Made by a program: the position numbers and the translations under genes. A stretch of DNA of 64,000 nucleotides from NCBI RefSeq assembly GCF_001636345.1, contig NZ_KV440945.1, positions 2,085,631-2,149,630 of the forward strand, read 5' to 3'. The notes under the pieces were generated by a model, which saw nothing but the letters and a program-made list of their open reading frames with translations, did not search any database and had not been told where the DNA came from. Positions 8,894-17,604 of this stretch are shown one piece after another. Position 1 is the stretch's first letter, and each line of letters begins with the position of its first letter. This stretch comes from Cytobacillus gottheilii. Lineage in GTDB: Bacteria > Bacillota > Bacilli > Bacillales > Cytobacillaceae.

Positions 8894-9469
8894 GTGAAAA
8901 AGTTAGTGATCATTGTTATTGCAGTACTCGCTGTGATGTTCATCATAGATGTAACGATCTTAAAAGACAAAGGAATTATGCCAATTTCTTTTGGCGTAGA
9001 AAAATATGAAAAAATTGAAAATGTGGATGATTTAAATATGGGTTTAGAAGTAGGAGAGCTAGCCCCAGAAATTGACCTGCTTGATATGGAGGGCAACACT
9101 CAGAAGCTTAGTGAGCTGCGCGGGAAAAAAGTACTTTTAAATTTTTGGGCGAGCTGGTGCGGACCCTGTGAAATCGAGATGCCGCATATGGAAAAGCTGT
9201 ATCAGAAATATAAAGATGAAGGATTTGCCGTTTTTGCAGTTAATATGAGTCAAAGTGAGCGAAACGATGATGATGCTGAAAAATTCGTGAAAAGGCATGA
9301 ACTGACTTTCCCAATTCCAATGGATACAGATGGAGTTGTAAGCAGGGATTATGATGTGGTTGGCTATCCGACATCCTATTTTATTGATTCAGATGGCGTA
9401 ATCCGCCATATCGTTTTAGGTACCCTTGATGAAGAATATATGGAGAATCAAATTTTGAAACTTCCATAA
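8894..9469 (+). CDS. Membrane-anchored thiol-disulfide oxidoreductase, ResA/TlpA-like
   Basis: 191 residues from GTG 8894, which has GAGGTGAT just upstream. An N-terminal signal anchor (VKKLVIIVIAVLAVMFIIDV) is followed by a thioredoxin fold with LGKxAPEIDLLDMEG-type start, NFWASWCGPCEIEMP active site (WCGPC), and the cis-proline YPTSYFID. It probably reduces or oxidises extracytoplasmic disulfides, as ResA does for apocytochrome c. No resBC follows, so the partner is unknown. Confidence 0.85.
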   Translation: MKKLVIIVIAVLAVMFIIDVTILKDKGIMPISFGVEKYEKIENVDDLNMGLEVGELAPEIDLLDMEGNTQKLSELRGKKVLLNFWASWCGPCEIEMPHMEKLYQKYKDEGFAVFAVNMSQSERNDDDAEKFVKRHELTFPIPMDTDGVVSRDYDVVGYPTSYFIDSDGVIRHIVLGTLDEEYMENQILKLP

Positions 9470-9505
9470 AAATATTAGAGGGCTATTAAGCCGGTCATGA
9501 AAAGA

Positions 9506-9653
9506 AGTGCCCGTCAGCAGAGAAAACAGAGTCTGGAGGGAACTAAGTCGCTCCCAAAGTGGTGCCCTCCAGCAGAAAAAACAAAGCTTGAAGGGATCTA
9601 AGACGCCCCCAAAGTGCCTGTCAGCAGAAAAAACAGAGCCTAAAGGGAACTAA
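9506..9653 (+). repeat. Three imperfect tandem copies of a 52-55 bp unit
   Basis: Copies start with AGTG at 9506, 9558 and 9613 and share the core CAGCAGA(G/A)AAAACA(G/A)AG followed by (G/A)AGGGA(A/T)CTAA and CCCAA. The third copy is cut short by the following terminator. Noncoding. Confidence 0.7.
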
Positions 9654-9656
9654 AAG

Positions 9657-9688
9657 AGCAGCGGACCCAGACTTGTCCGCTGCTTTTT
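9657..9688. terminator. Bidirectional terminator between resA-like and ecsC-like genes
   Basis: AGCAGCGGAC / GTCCGCTGCT stem with an 8-base loop and T run, between convergent genes. Confidence 0.9.
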
Positions 9689-9690
9689 AT

Positions 9691-10503
9691 CTATTCCTCA
9701 ATTACTTCTGTCACGCTCTGCAGTCGTTCCATAATTTTTCTTTTGCGATACAGCATCATTCCTGCTTCTGCGATATCATTTACAGCCGATCGATTAATAA
9801 AGGCACCGAATAACAGGCCGGCAACAGGAATCATTTGGAAAAGTTTTTTCCAGCCGATTTGATCTCTATATGAAAATACAACTTCACGCCAGCCTTGAAG
9901 CTCGGATATAACTTCTCTATTAGCTGGAAGACTTGGGTTATTCATATGCGTAATTTGATTTAAAATTGCTTTTTTGCCAACTATATCAGAGGAAACAAAC
10001 TGAAGAATCTTTACAATAAACATACGTTCCTGTTTATCATTTGGATCATAACCGTAGCAGAGGGCGATATCCTGCAATGTCTTTAATTGCATTCCAAGCA
10101 AAAGCGGAATATCAATGGATAACGTGAAAATACCTCCAAATCCAGTGCTAGCTCCTTGAACAGTGGCTATTCGTTTTCTGTTTCCTGAAAGCTTTGTTAC
10201 AGCTTCATCCATTTCGGAGATTGGCAAGCGATCGACCTCTTCAAGGGCTGTAATGCCTTTTTCAGGATAGTATGATCGTAAGGATTTAACGGAACTTAAA
10301 TATTTGCCGCCAGATTGAATATAGCTGCCAAGTTCATCTAAGATGACCCCAACTTTATTCTGCAGAAACTGTGGTGTGAATTTATCGAGCAGTTTAAAAG
10401 GAAGACGGCCCAACTTTTCCCAGAACCATAAATCCGACTGATCTTTTTCCCATTCATTAATCTTAGCTAATTCTTCGTTTAGATACTGTTTCGTTTCATT
10501 CAA
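9691..10503 (-). CDS. EcsC-family protein
   Basis: 270 residues. Landmarks are the N-terminal amphipathic region WEKLGRLPFKLLDKFTP, the GFGGIFTLSIDIPLLLGMQLKTLQDIALCYGYDP segment and the C-terminal KLFQMIPVAGLLFGAFINRSAVNDIAEAGMMLYRKR. These match EcsC-domain proteins (B. subtilis EcsC and paralogues). Here it stands alone, away from an ecsAB transporter. Function unknown; membrane-associated by sequence. Confidence 0.8.
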   Translation of the reverse strand: MNETKQYLNEELAKINEWEKDQSDLWFWEKLGRLPFKLLDKFTPQFLQNKVGVILDELGSYIQSGGKYLSSVKSLRSYYPEKGITALEEVDRLPISEMDEAVTKLSGNRKRIATVQGASTGFGGIFTLSIDIPLLLGMQLKTLQDIALCYGYDPNDKQERMFIVKILQFVSSDIVGKKAILNQITHMNNPSLPANREVISELQGWREVVFSYRDQIGWKKLFQMIPVAGLLFGAFINRSAVNDIAEAGMMLYRKRKIMERLQSVTEVIEE

Positions 10504-10598
10504 AATCCTTAATTCCTCTCATTTTAAGTTAATTTTTATACGGTTAAAAAAGCAGAAAGTTTCAATAAGTTTTTCTTTGAGCTGGTTTAGGTATCCTA

Positions 10599-10627
10599 TT
10601 GGCAGTTTGCACTTTTTTTGTTACAAT
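10599..10627 (+). promoter_or_regulatory. Promoter of the purine permease gene
   Basis: TTGGCA, 17-base spacer, TACAAT. No purine (guanine/adenine) riboswitch core is recognisable in the 75-base leader. Confidence 0.6.
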
Positions 10628-10701
10628 ATTGACTTGTGGCTCACCTGTCTTAGCAGGGAGAGCGGGTAGGGAGAGGGCTAATTGAATAGTTAGGTAATAC
10701 A

Positions 10702-12003
10702 ATGAATAAGTGGTTAAATCAGCTTTTTCAGCTCACCAGTAATGGCACAACTGTCAAAAAAGAAATCATGGCAGGATTTATTGGCTTTTTTACTATTGTG
10801 TATATTATCGCAGTCAATTCACTCATTCTTTCTGAAGCGGGCATTCCTCTTGAAGCAGCTATTATGGCAACGATTATCACATCAGTTGTCGGATGTCTGA
10901 TCATGGGATTCTGGGCAAACGTTCCAATCCTGCTTGTTCCGGGAATGGGGATTAATGCACTGTTTTCATATACTATGGTACAGTCTATGGGTCTTTCATG
11001 GCAAGAGGCTTTAGCAGTTGTGTTTGTTTCGGGACTTATTTTTGTAGTGATTGCATTTTCGCGGTTTGCAGCTGCATTAAGTGCTGCAATTCCTCAGTCT
11101 CTTAAGGAAGCAATCACAGTTGGGTTAGGATTGTTTCTTATGCTGATTGGCCTTGAAAAAGGCGGTATTGTTGTAAAAGGAACAAACTCATTGATTGCGC
11201 TTGGTCATCTGGGGGAACCCCATGTATTGGCGACCATTATAACCTTTTTACTGGCATTGGTACTTTTCATCCGCAATGTTCCTGGGAATTTCCTGATTAC
11301 GGTTGTGGCAGGAACACTAATTGCCTGGTTATTTGGAACGATTCAGCCACAAGACTCTCAGAACGGTCATTTTGCGTTCAATGAATATTTTCAAGTTTTT
11401 GGAAGTATGTCGTTTGATAATATCCTGTCCATAACCTTTTGGATCGCTGTTTTTTCATTAACTATGGTACTGGTTTTTGAAAATATTGGTCTGGTCCATG
11501 GACATGTATCCTTTATTAATCGAAATGATCGCTTTTCACGTGCGTTTCAAGCCAATTCGGTTTCAGCTCTTTTATCAGGGGTTTTTGGCACAAGTCCTAC
11601 TGTCTCAACTGTTGAAAGTGCTGCTAGTATGGCGGCAGGTGGAAGAACTGGACTGACGACTGTGACTGCAGGGATGCTCTTTTTGGCTTCAGCGTTTTTT
11701 ATACCAGTTATTAAGCTGATTCCAAACAGTGCAATCGCACCAATTCTTATTATTATTGGCGGATTAATGCTGCAGAACATCCGTAATTTAGATATGAAGG
11801 ATATGAGTGAAAGCTTTCCTGCACTCTTTCTAATTGCAATGATTCCGTTTACGTATAGTATTGCAGATGGAATTGCTATTGGCTTTATTTTGTATCCAAT
11901 TCTTAAGATTGCTATTGGAAAAGCAAAAGAAGTATCGATTCCTCTCTATGTCATTGCGGCATTGTTTTTGTTTAATTTTGTTTTTCATGTAATAGGTTCA
12001 TAA
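10702..12003 (+). CDS. NCS2-family purine permease, PbuG/PbuO-like
   Basis: 433 residues, about 12 to 14 membrane segments. KKEIMAGFIGFFTIVYIIAVNSLILSEAG at the N-terminus, the VPGMGINALFSY motif, GLGLFLMLIGLEKGGI and GVFGTSPTVSTVESAAS are hallmarks of the AzgA/PbuG/PbuO guanine-hypoxanthine/adenine permeases. It imports purine bases by proton symport in characterised members. PbuG and PbuO cannot be told apart from sequence alone. Confidence 0.9.
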   Translation: MNKWLNQLFQLTSNGTTVKKEIMAGFIGFFTIVYIIAVNSLILSEAGIPLEAAIMATIITSVVGCLIMGFWANVPILLVPGMGINALFSYTMVQSMGLSWQEALAVVFVSGLIFVVIAFSRFAAALSAAIPQSLKEAITVGLGLFLMLIGLEKGGIVVKGTNSLIALGHLGEPHVLATIITFLLALVLFIRNVPGNFLITVVAGTLIAWLFGTIQPQDSQNGHFAFNEYFQVFGSMSFDNILSITFWIAVFSLTMVLVFENIGLVHGHVSFINRNDRFSRAFQANSVSALLSGVFGTSPTVSTVESAASMAAGGRTGLTTVTAGMLFLASAFFIPVIKLIPNSAIAPILIIIGGLMLQNIRNLDMKDMSESFPALFLIAMIPFTYSIADGIAIGFILYPILKIAIGKAKEVSIPLYVIAALFLFNFVFHVIGS

Positions 12004-12022
12004 TCTATAAGATCTAAAAATT

Positions 12023-12051
12023 AAGCAGAGGAGCCTCCTCTGCTTTTTTTT
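12023..12051 (+). terminator. Intrinsic terminator after the purine permease
   Basis: Perfect AAGCAGAGGAG / CTCCTCTGCTT stem and an 8-base T run. Confidence 0.92.
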
Positions 12052-12207
12052 GTGTTGAAAAAACGGCAATTGAGCAGGAATATATACTAATTAAAAACAT
12101 GTAAATATTGTTAAATAAATTTTCGCCAAATTTCGACAAAAATCTTTATGCTTATACAGTACTATTATCCTAGGTATATATATCTGTTCTGGTTAAGGGG
12201 GAGCATC

Positions 12208-13449
12208 ATGGAGGTATTTGTTGCAAGACAGCCGATATTAACGAAAAATGAGGAAATATTTGCATACGAGCTTTTATATAGAGGAAATCAGCTGAACGCT
12301 GAAGTTGATGGTGACCAAGCAACAGCTGATGTTATTGTAAACGGATTTTTGAATATCGGAATAGATAAGTTGTCTGCAGGGAAGCCATGTTTTGTGAATT
12401 TTACAGAAAAGCTGCTTGAACAGAGGCTTCCTGTTTTTTTTGACCATAATGAACTGGTTGTTGAAATACTGGAATCAGTGAAACCAACACAGGAATTGAT
12501 TGATATTTGCCTTGAATTAAAGCAATTAGGCTATCGAATCGCGTTGGACGATTTTATTCTTGATGAAAATAATAAATATAGCTTCCATTTATTAAGAATC
12601 GTAGATATTATAAAAATTGATTTATTAAATACGCCGGAAGAAAATAGGCTAAAAAGTGAATTTGTAGCAAAAAAATTAAATATTTCTTTGCTTGCTGAAA
12701 AAGTAGAAACAAGAGAAGCCTTTGAAGATGCAAAAAGGAGAGGCTATGATTATTTTCAAGGTTATTTTTTCTCAAAGCCTGTGACGATTTCAACATATGA
12801 TGTGCCTGCATCTCTTCATACATACTATGAAATTATAAATAATATCTCTAATGGAAATCCGGATATCGATAAAGTTGCTGAATTGTTTGAAAGAGATATA
12901 TCTCTTTCATATAAACTGTTAAAATTAATAAATTCACCGGCTTATCGCCCGAAAAATCGAATAAGTTCAATAAGGCAGGCTATTATGCTGCTCGGATTAA
13001 ATGAGCTTGAAAAATGGATTTATATTATGCTGGTGCGAGAAGCGTCCTTTAAACAAGCTGGAAATTGTGATGAAATCATTCAGCTGTCACTTATTCGTGC
13101 AAAAATGTGTGAAGGTATATGTGCAATAACCGGTGCGGCGTTTTCATCTTCAAGCTACTTTATTACAGGCATGTTTTCGTTGATGGAATCTCTTGTTCAT
13201 AGTCCCATGGCAGTAATCTTGAGAGATCTTCCATTAGATGAAGTTATTTGTGATGCACTTAATGGGAAAGAAAATCATTTAAAAATTGTCCTTGATCTCG
13301 CGACAGCGGTGGAAAGTGCTAATTGGGAAAAGATTGAGCAAATTTCAGCTGGTTTAAATATAACGAGCCCTAATTTATTTAAGATTTATACAGATGCAAT
13401 TGAATGGACCGAGTCACTTTTAGCGGTAAATGAAACCGCTGGCCATTAA
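12208..13449 (+). CDS. EAL-HDOD domain signalling protein (YuxH-like)
   Basis: 413 residues from ATG 12208 (AGGGGGAG upstream). The N-terminal half is an EAL-like domain: FVARQPILTKNEEIFAYELLYRG, VEILESVKPT, IALDDFILDENN and AEKVETREAFEDAKRRGYDYFQGYFFSKP. ELL replaces EAL, and acidic metal ligands are partly missing, so c-di-GMP hydrolysis is unlikely. The C-terminal half is an HDOD domain (LKLINSPAYRPKNRISSIRQAIMLLGLNELEKWI). This layout matches B. subtilis YuxH. Role likely signalling; partner unknown. Confidence 0.85.
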   Translation: MEVFVARQPILTKNEEIFAYELLYRGNQLNAEVDGDQATADVIVNGFLNIGIDKLSAGKPCFVNFTEKLLEQRLPVFFDHNELVVEILESVKPTQELIDICLELKQLGYRIALDDFILDENNKYSFHLLRIVDIIKIDLLNTPEENRLKSEFVAKKLNISLLAEKVETREAFEDAKRRGYDYFQGYFFSKPVTISTYDVPASLHTYYEIINNISNGNPDIDKVAELFERDISLSYKLLKLINSPAYRPKNRISSIRQAIMLLGLNELEKWIYIMLVREASFKQAGNCDEIIQLSLIRAKMCEGICAITGAAFSSSSYFITGMFSLMESLVHSPMAVILRDLPLDEVICDALNGKENHLKIVLDLATAVESANWEKIEQISAGLNITSPNLFKIYTDAIEWTESLLAVNETAGH

Positions 13450-13538
13450 AATAATGAGAAGGTGCTTTGTTTTTCATTTGATGAAAGTGAACTTTTATGG
13501 CAATCTTTTTATAATTGCTTATTAAGGAGGATTATTTA

Positions 13539-14510
13539 ATGGAATTTAACGTAATTAAGTGTCACGGATCAGGAAATGACTTTTTTATAATAGATGAAAT
13601 AACACATCCATATGATTTAACAGATCAGCAGCGAAGCAGCTTAACTATTTTGCTTTGCAATCGGGAATATGAGCTTGGAGGAGCCGATGGAATTCTATTT
13701 GTTCAAGCAAGCGAACGAGCTGATGCACGTATGCGTGTGTTTAACTCGGACGGATCCGAAGCTTCAATGTGCGGCAATGGTCTTCGCTGTGTTGCGCGCT
13801 ATGTATGTGAAAAGCTTTCTTTAAAAGAAGCCGTGATTGAAACAATGAAAGCAGATTTGCAGGTAAGTGTCCAGAATGATTTGTACGATGGCGTTCCTAC
13901 GTATTTAGTTGAAATTTCTCCGATCTCTTTTAATGTTAAAGACTTGCCACTGCATATTGAAGAACAGGAATTAATACAGCGTCCCCTGCCATCCTTGTCT
14001 GAAGACTTAAAATTTACTGCTTTAGCAGTGCCTAATCCGCATATAATTGCGGTTGTAGAAAAGGAGCAGCTTCAATCTGATATTCAAAAAGGTATGAGCG
14101 AGTATGTAAACGGTCCGAATGATTTGTTTCCGGACGGTGTAAATGTCAGTTTTGTATTGCCTCTTAGAAAAGGACATATTTATGTTCGTACGTTTGAGCG
14201 CGGTGTTGGATTTACAAATGCATGCGGAACGGCAATGTCGGCTTCAAGCCTTGTTACATGCTTACTGGAATTGAACAACAAGGAAGAAATCATAGAAGTA
14301 TATAATAATGGCGGTAAAGTAAGATGTGTTGTACATAAAGATCATATTGATTTGATTGGTAATGCATCATACGTTTTTAGCTGCCAAGTAAGTGCTGACT
14401 TGAATGCCAATGAATTCAATATTAAAAATAAAGAGGGATACCAAGAAGAAATAGCTCAATATAAAGAGCTGGAAATGCAAGCTTCCTCTTTTTTAGCAGA
14501 ATATTTGTAG
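13539..14510 (+). CDS. dapF: Diaminopimelate epimerase with C-terminal extension
   Basis: 323 residues from ATG 13539 (AAGGAGG upstream). The KCHGSGNDFF start, the first catalytic Cys in EASMCGNGLRC and the second in TNACGTAMSAS are intact, so it should interconvert LL- and meso-diaminopimelate for lysine and peptidoglycan. The protein is about 40 residues longer than the usual 280-residue enzyme; the extra part is the C-terminal tail (NEFNIKNKEGYQEE to the end). Confidence 0.92.
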   Translation: MEFNVIKCHGSGNDFFIIDEITHPYDLTDQQRSSLTILLCNREYELGGADGILFVQASERADARMRVFNSDGSEASMCGNGLRCVARYVCEKLSLKEAVIETMKADLQVSVQNDLYDGVPTYLVEISPISFNVKDLPLHIEEQELIQRPLPSLSEDLKFTALAVPNPHIIAVVEKEQLQSDIQKGMSEYVNGPNDLFPDGVNVSFVLPLRKGHIYVRTFERGVGFTNACGTAMSASSLVTCLLELNNKEEIIEVYNNGGKVRCVVHKDHIDLIGNASYVFSCQVSADLNANEFNIKNKEGYQEEIAQYKELEMQASSFLAEYL

Positions 14511-14517
14511 GTAATAG

Positions 14518-14555
14518 GATCCCAAAAGCATCTTACACTTTTGGGATCTTTTTTT
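14518..14555. terminator. Bidirectional terminator shared by dapF and ligD
   Basis: GATCCCAAAAG / CTTTTGGGATC stem followed by TTTTTTT. The ligD stop codon (14533-14535) lies in the loop, so the left arm and T run serve dapF while ligD coding uses the right arm. Confidence 0.88.
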
Positions 14556-16386
14556 CCTCTTGTTTTAAAAAGGACAGAACAGGAGAAAAAGGCTGAGTTA
14601 CTTTTGAATCAAAATACGAATGAAAGGGATCGCCTGTATTTTTTAACCTTTCAATCATGTTGATGATCGTATAGTTTCCAATTTGCAGCGTTTGGTCCAC
14701 TTCTTCCCAATACAATGGAGCAGCTACACTTGCCTGTTCTTTTCCTCGCGGAGAATAGGGAGCAATAATGGTTTTTCCTTCAGCATGCTGAATATAATCC
14801 ACATACAGACGATTACCCCGATTTTTTTTCAGCCGCTCAATTGTGAAGGAATCTGGATCTTTTGTAATTAAATAGTGAGCAATAAACGTTGTAAATAGCC
14901 TTGTATCATCATACGTAAATTGATTTTCTGGCAGTGGGATGTATACTTGCAGTCCTTTACTGCCGGAAGTTTTAATATAACCTGTTAAGGACAAGCCATC
15001 TAAAACCTCTTTAATTAGCAGGGCTGCTTTTATCGCTAAATGAAATCCTTCTGCTGAAGGAGGATCCAGGTCAAAGACAATCTCACTCGGTCCTTTTGAA
15101 TGGATCGTTTGAAAAGGAATATGAAATTCAAAAGCAAGCTGATTTCCAAGCCATAGAAGACTCTGCAGATTGTTGCACACAATATACTCAATGTCTTCAT
15201 GCTGCTTTGTTTCGATAAAGCTCGGGGCATAATCTGGCACATTTTTTTGATAAAAAGGTTCTCCAAGCATGCCATGAGGATAACGAATAACGGTTAAAAT
15301 TCGATCCTGTAAAAAGGGCAGCAAATAAGGTGATACTTCTTGCAAGAAATGGATGTAATCCATTTTTTTAATATCGGGTTTTGTCCATAATGGCTTTTCT
15401 GGATGGGTTATATTTATTTCAGCTGGAAGATTTTTTCGCTGCTGTGCAAAATCCTGATATGTACATTTTTCAGGCTGAAGATCAAATCGAAAACGGTGAA
15501 AATGAGGCTCGCGCATTTGTTCATCATACATTTCCAAGTATTTGATTTCTGTGCATATAGCAGGCTCAACATAAATGAAATTTTGATCTTCATCCGTTTT
15601 ATTATTTTTTATGATTTGCATTAATGCGTTTTTTTCATCAGGCTTAAGTCCAAATAGAAACTGGCCGATTCCAATAATATGATCATGCTGATCAAAGACA
15701 CCTGCATAAAAATAACCGTTTGATTTTTCATACTTTATGATAAAACAGTTTACATACTTCCAATTTTTAAACTTTAGCCACCCTGCGGACCTTTTACCAG
15801 CGTCATAGCTATACGAATTCCGTTTACTTACAATGCCCTCTCCATCTGAAAGAACGACCTGCTGCCATAGTGCCGGGAAATCATTTGTTCCAGGGATTAA
15901 TTGGATGAGTTCTTTGCTTCGTTCATTTGGTTTTAAAGGAAGATTACACATAGAGAAAAAGTCAGTTAGGATGGTTTTCCTTTCAAGATAGGATTTGTTA
16001 ACCTGTGATACACCTTTCAATAATAGGAGATCGAATACAAGAAGTCGGCAAGGGCGGTTATGTGCTTTCTCTAGTATTTTATCTTTAGCTCTCATGCGGC
16101 CCCTAATTTGAATTGCTGAAAAATTTGCTTTGAACGAATCCTCCAAAGACACAAGCTCTCCATCTAATATAAAAGGTACATAAGGCAAAAAGGTCTTCTT
16201 ATTGTCCAGTAAAAACTGCATGATTTCCGGAAAAAGATCTCCAAGTGGTTTTTCATTTCTGCTTTTGATGAAAATTCCGTCCTTATTCCACTCAAGAATT
16301 GCCCGAAAACCGTCATATTTTACTTCATGATGCCAATCATCTCCTTTGACGGCTTCAAAGGTTAATGTTGGGAGCATTGGTTTCAT
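14533..16386 (-). CDS. ligD: ATP-dependent DNA ligase/polymerase LigD (end joining)
   Basis: 617 residues. The N-terminal ligase domain carries nucleotidyltransferase motif I KYDGFRA (Lys about 24), LDGELV, EGIVSK and WLKFK; the C-terminal part (from about 320) is a primase-polymerase domain with VFDLDPP (metal Asp pair) and TSGSKGLQVYIPL. There is no 3'-phosphoesterase domain, as in B. subtilis LigD (YkoU). It acts with Ku, encoded divergently, in non-homologous end joining, in B. subtilis chiefly in germinating spores. The last codons overlap the shared terminator. Confidence 0.94.
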   Translation of the reverse strand: MKPMLPTLTFEAVKGDDWHHEVKYDGFRAILEWNKDGIFIKSRNEKPLGDLFPEIMQFLLDNKKTFLPYVPFILDGELVSLEDSFKANFSAIQIRGRMRAKDKILEKAHNRPCRLLVFDLLLLKGVSQVNKSYLERKTILTDFFSMCNLPLKPNERSKELIQLIPGTNDFPALWQQVVLSDGEGIVSKRNSYSYDAGKRSAGWLKFKNWKYVNCFIIKYEKSNGYFYAGVFDQHDHIIGIGQFLFGLKPDEKNALMQIIKNNKTDEDQNFIYVEPAICTEIKYLEMYDEQMREPHFHRFRFDLQPEKCTYQDFAQQRKNLPAEINITHPEKPLWTKPDIKKMDYIHFLQEVSPYLLPFLQDRILTVIRYPHGMLGEPFYQKNVPDYAPSFIETKQHEDIEYIVCNNLQSLLWLGNQLAFEFHIPFQTIHSKGPSEIVFDLDPPSAEGFHLAIKAALLIKEVLDGLSLTGYIKTSGSKGLQVYIPLPENQFTYDDTRLFTTFIAHYLITKDPDSFTIERLKKNRGNRLYVDYIQHAEGKTIIAPYSPRGKEQASVAAPLYWEEVDQTLQIGNYTIINMIERLKNTGDPFHSYFDSKVTQPFSPVLSFLKQEEKKIPKV

Positions 16387-16417
16387 AAGCTACCTCCCTC
16401 TGCATATTGGTGTTCTA

Positions 16418-16424
16418 TAGTATG
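16418..16424 (-). promoter_or_regulatory. Sigma-G-type -10 element in front of ligD
   Basis: CATACTA on the minus strand, identical to the sigma-G -10 consensus, about 32 bases before the ligD ATG. A matching -35 is not clear (AAATTA-like at the right distance). Confidence 0.5.
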
Positions 16425-16534
16425 CCCTGCATTTCAAATCATAATTTCCTTAATTTCTATAGTGTGAATTCAGCTGCTATAGCGTAACTTAACGATAAAA
16501 GTATCTGCTGTAGAACACTGAAGGAGGACCTAAC

Positions 16535-17371
16535 ATGCATACGATGTGGAAGGGAAGCATTAGCTTCGGCCTGGTTAATATACCGATTAAGCTGCATACA
16601 GCAACGGAAGATAAAGATATAAAATTACGGACACTTCATAAGGAATGTCATTCACCAATAAAATATGAAAAGGTATGTCCTGTTTGTGAAGTGGAGGTCC
16701 AAAATGAAGACCTTGTTAAGGCATATGAATATACAAAAGGCAAATTTGTTGTATTAGAAGCAGAGGAATTAGAAAAGCTTCGTAAAGAAAATGAAGATAA
16801 AGCAGTTGAAATTATTGACTTTGTGAAAATTCAGGAGATCGATCCTATCTATTTTGACCGCACATATTATATGTCGCCAGGAGATGGGGGAGGGAAGGCA
16901 TACGGCCTTCTTCGCAAAGCTCTTTTGAACTCCGAAAAGGTCGGTATTGCGAAAATAATAATCCGTTCTAAGGAACAGCTTGCAGTTGTCCGTGTGTATG
17001 AAAATACAATCGTCATGGAAACCATTCACTTTCCGGATGAAGTAAGAAAACCTCAGGATGTACCGAATGTTCCGGTTGAGGACAAGGTGACAGGCAAGGA
17101 ATTAGAAACAGCCATCATGCTTATTGATCAGTTAACTACCTCTTTTGAACCTGAAAAGTATAAAGATGATTACCGTACAGCACTGCTTGAATTGATTGAA
17201 TCAAAACAAACTGGCAAAGAAGTTGTAATAGCAGCTGAAAAGACACCGGCAACGAATGTTACGGATCTAATGGCTGCATTGCAGGCTTCTATTGATAAGA
17301 CAAAACCCAAAACAAAAACAGCAACTGCTAAGAAGAAGCGTGTGAGTACAAAGGTGAAAAAAGAAGCGTAA
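16535..17371 (+). CDS. ku: Ku homodimer DNA end-binding protein
   Basis: 278 residues. MHTMWKGSISFGLVNIPIKLHTATEDKDI is the standard bacterial Ku start; CHSPIKYEKVCPVCEVEV and the bridge FDRTYYMSPGDGGGKAYGLLRKAL follow. The C-terminus ends in a Lys-rich tail (about 25 residues) as in other Bacillus Ku proteins, which modulates DNA binding. GGAGG precedes the ATG. Partner of LigD, transcribed divergently from a 148-base shared region. Confidence 0.95.
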   Translation: MHTMWKGSISFGLVNIPIKLHTATEDKDIKLRTLHKECHSPIKYEKVCPVCEVEVQNEDLVKAYEYTKGKFVVLEAEELEKLRKENEDKAVEIIDFVKIQEIDPIYFDRTYYMSPGDGGGKAYGLLRKALLNSEKVGIAKIIIRSKEQLAVVRVYENTIVMETIHFPDEVRKPQDVPNVPVEDKVTGKELETAIMLIDQLTTSFEPEKYKDDYRTALLELIESKQTGKEVVIAAEKTPATNVTDLMAALQASIDKTKPKTKTATAKKKRVSTKVKKEA

Positions 17372-17402
17372 GAAAAGGGCTAGAAAATTTCAAAAATAAA
17401 TA

Positions 17403-17454
17403 ACCCGGCAGATTAGCAGGAATTTTTTCTCTGCGTAGTCGTCCGGGTCTTTTT
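17403..17454 (+). terminator. Probable terminator after ku
   Basis: ACCCGG ... CCGGGT outer stem with a smaller AGCAG/CTGC inner stem, then CTTTTT. Confidence 0.7.
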
Positions 17455-17604
17455 AATGAAAGAGCATTTTTAAATGATGTAAATTTGGATATAGACTAAA
17501 TGATAAGATACAATGATAAGAATAAATTGACGATTGAGAGAATGGTTTTTTCCACAGCACATTGGGTATTAGAATAAAAACGATATGGAGAAGTATATAT
17601 TGAG

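Noticed and set aside
10605-10701. Purine riboswitch before the purine permease
   Set aside because: None of the conserved loop sequences of the guanine/adenine aptamer are present.
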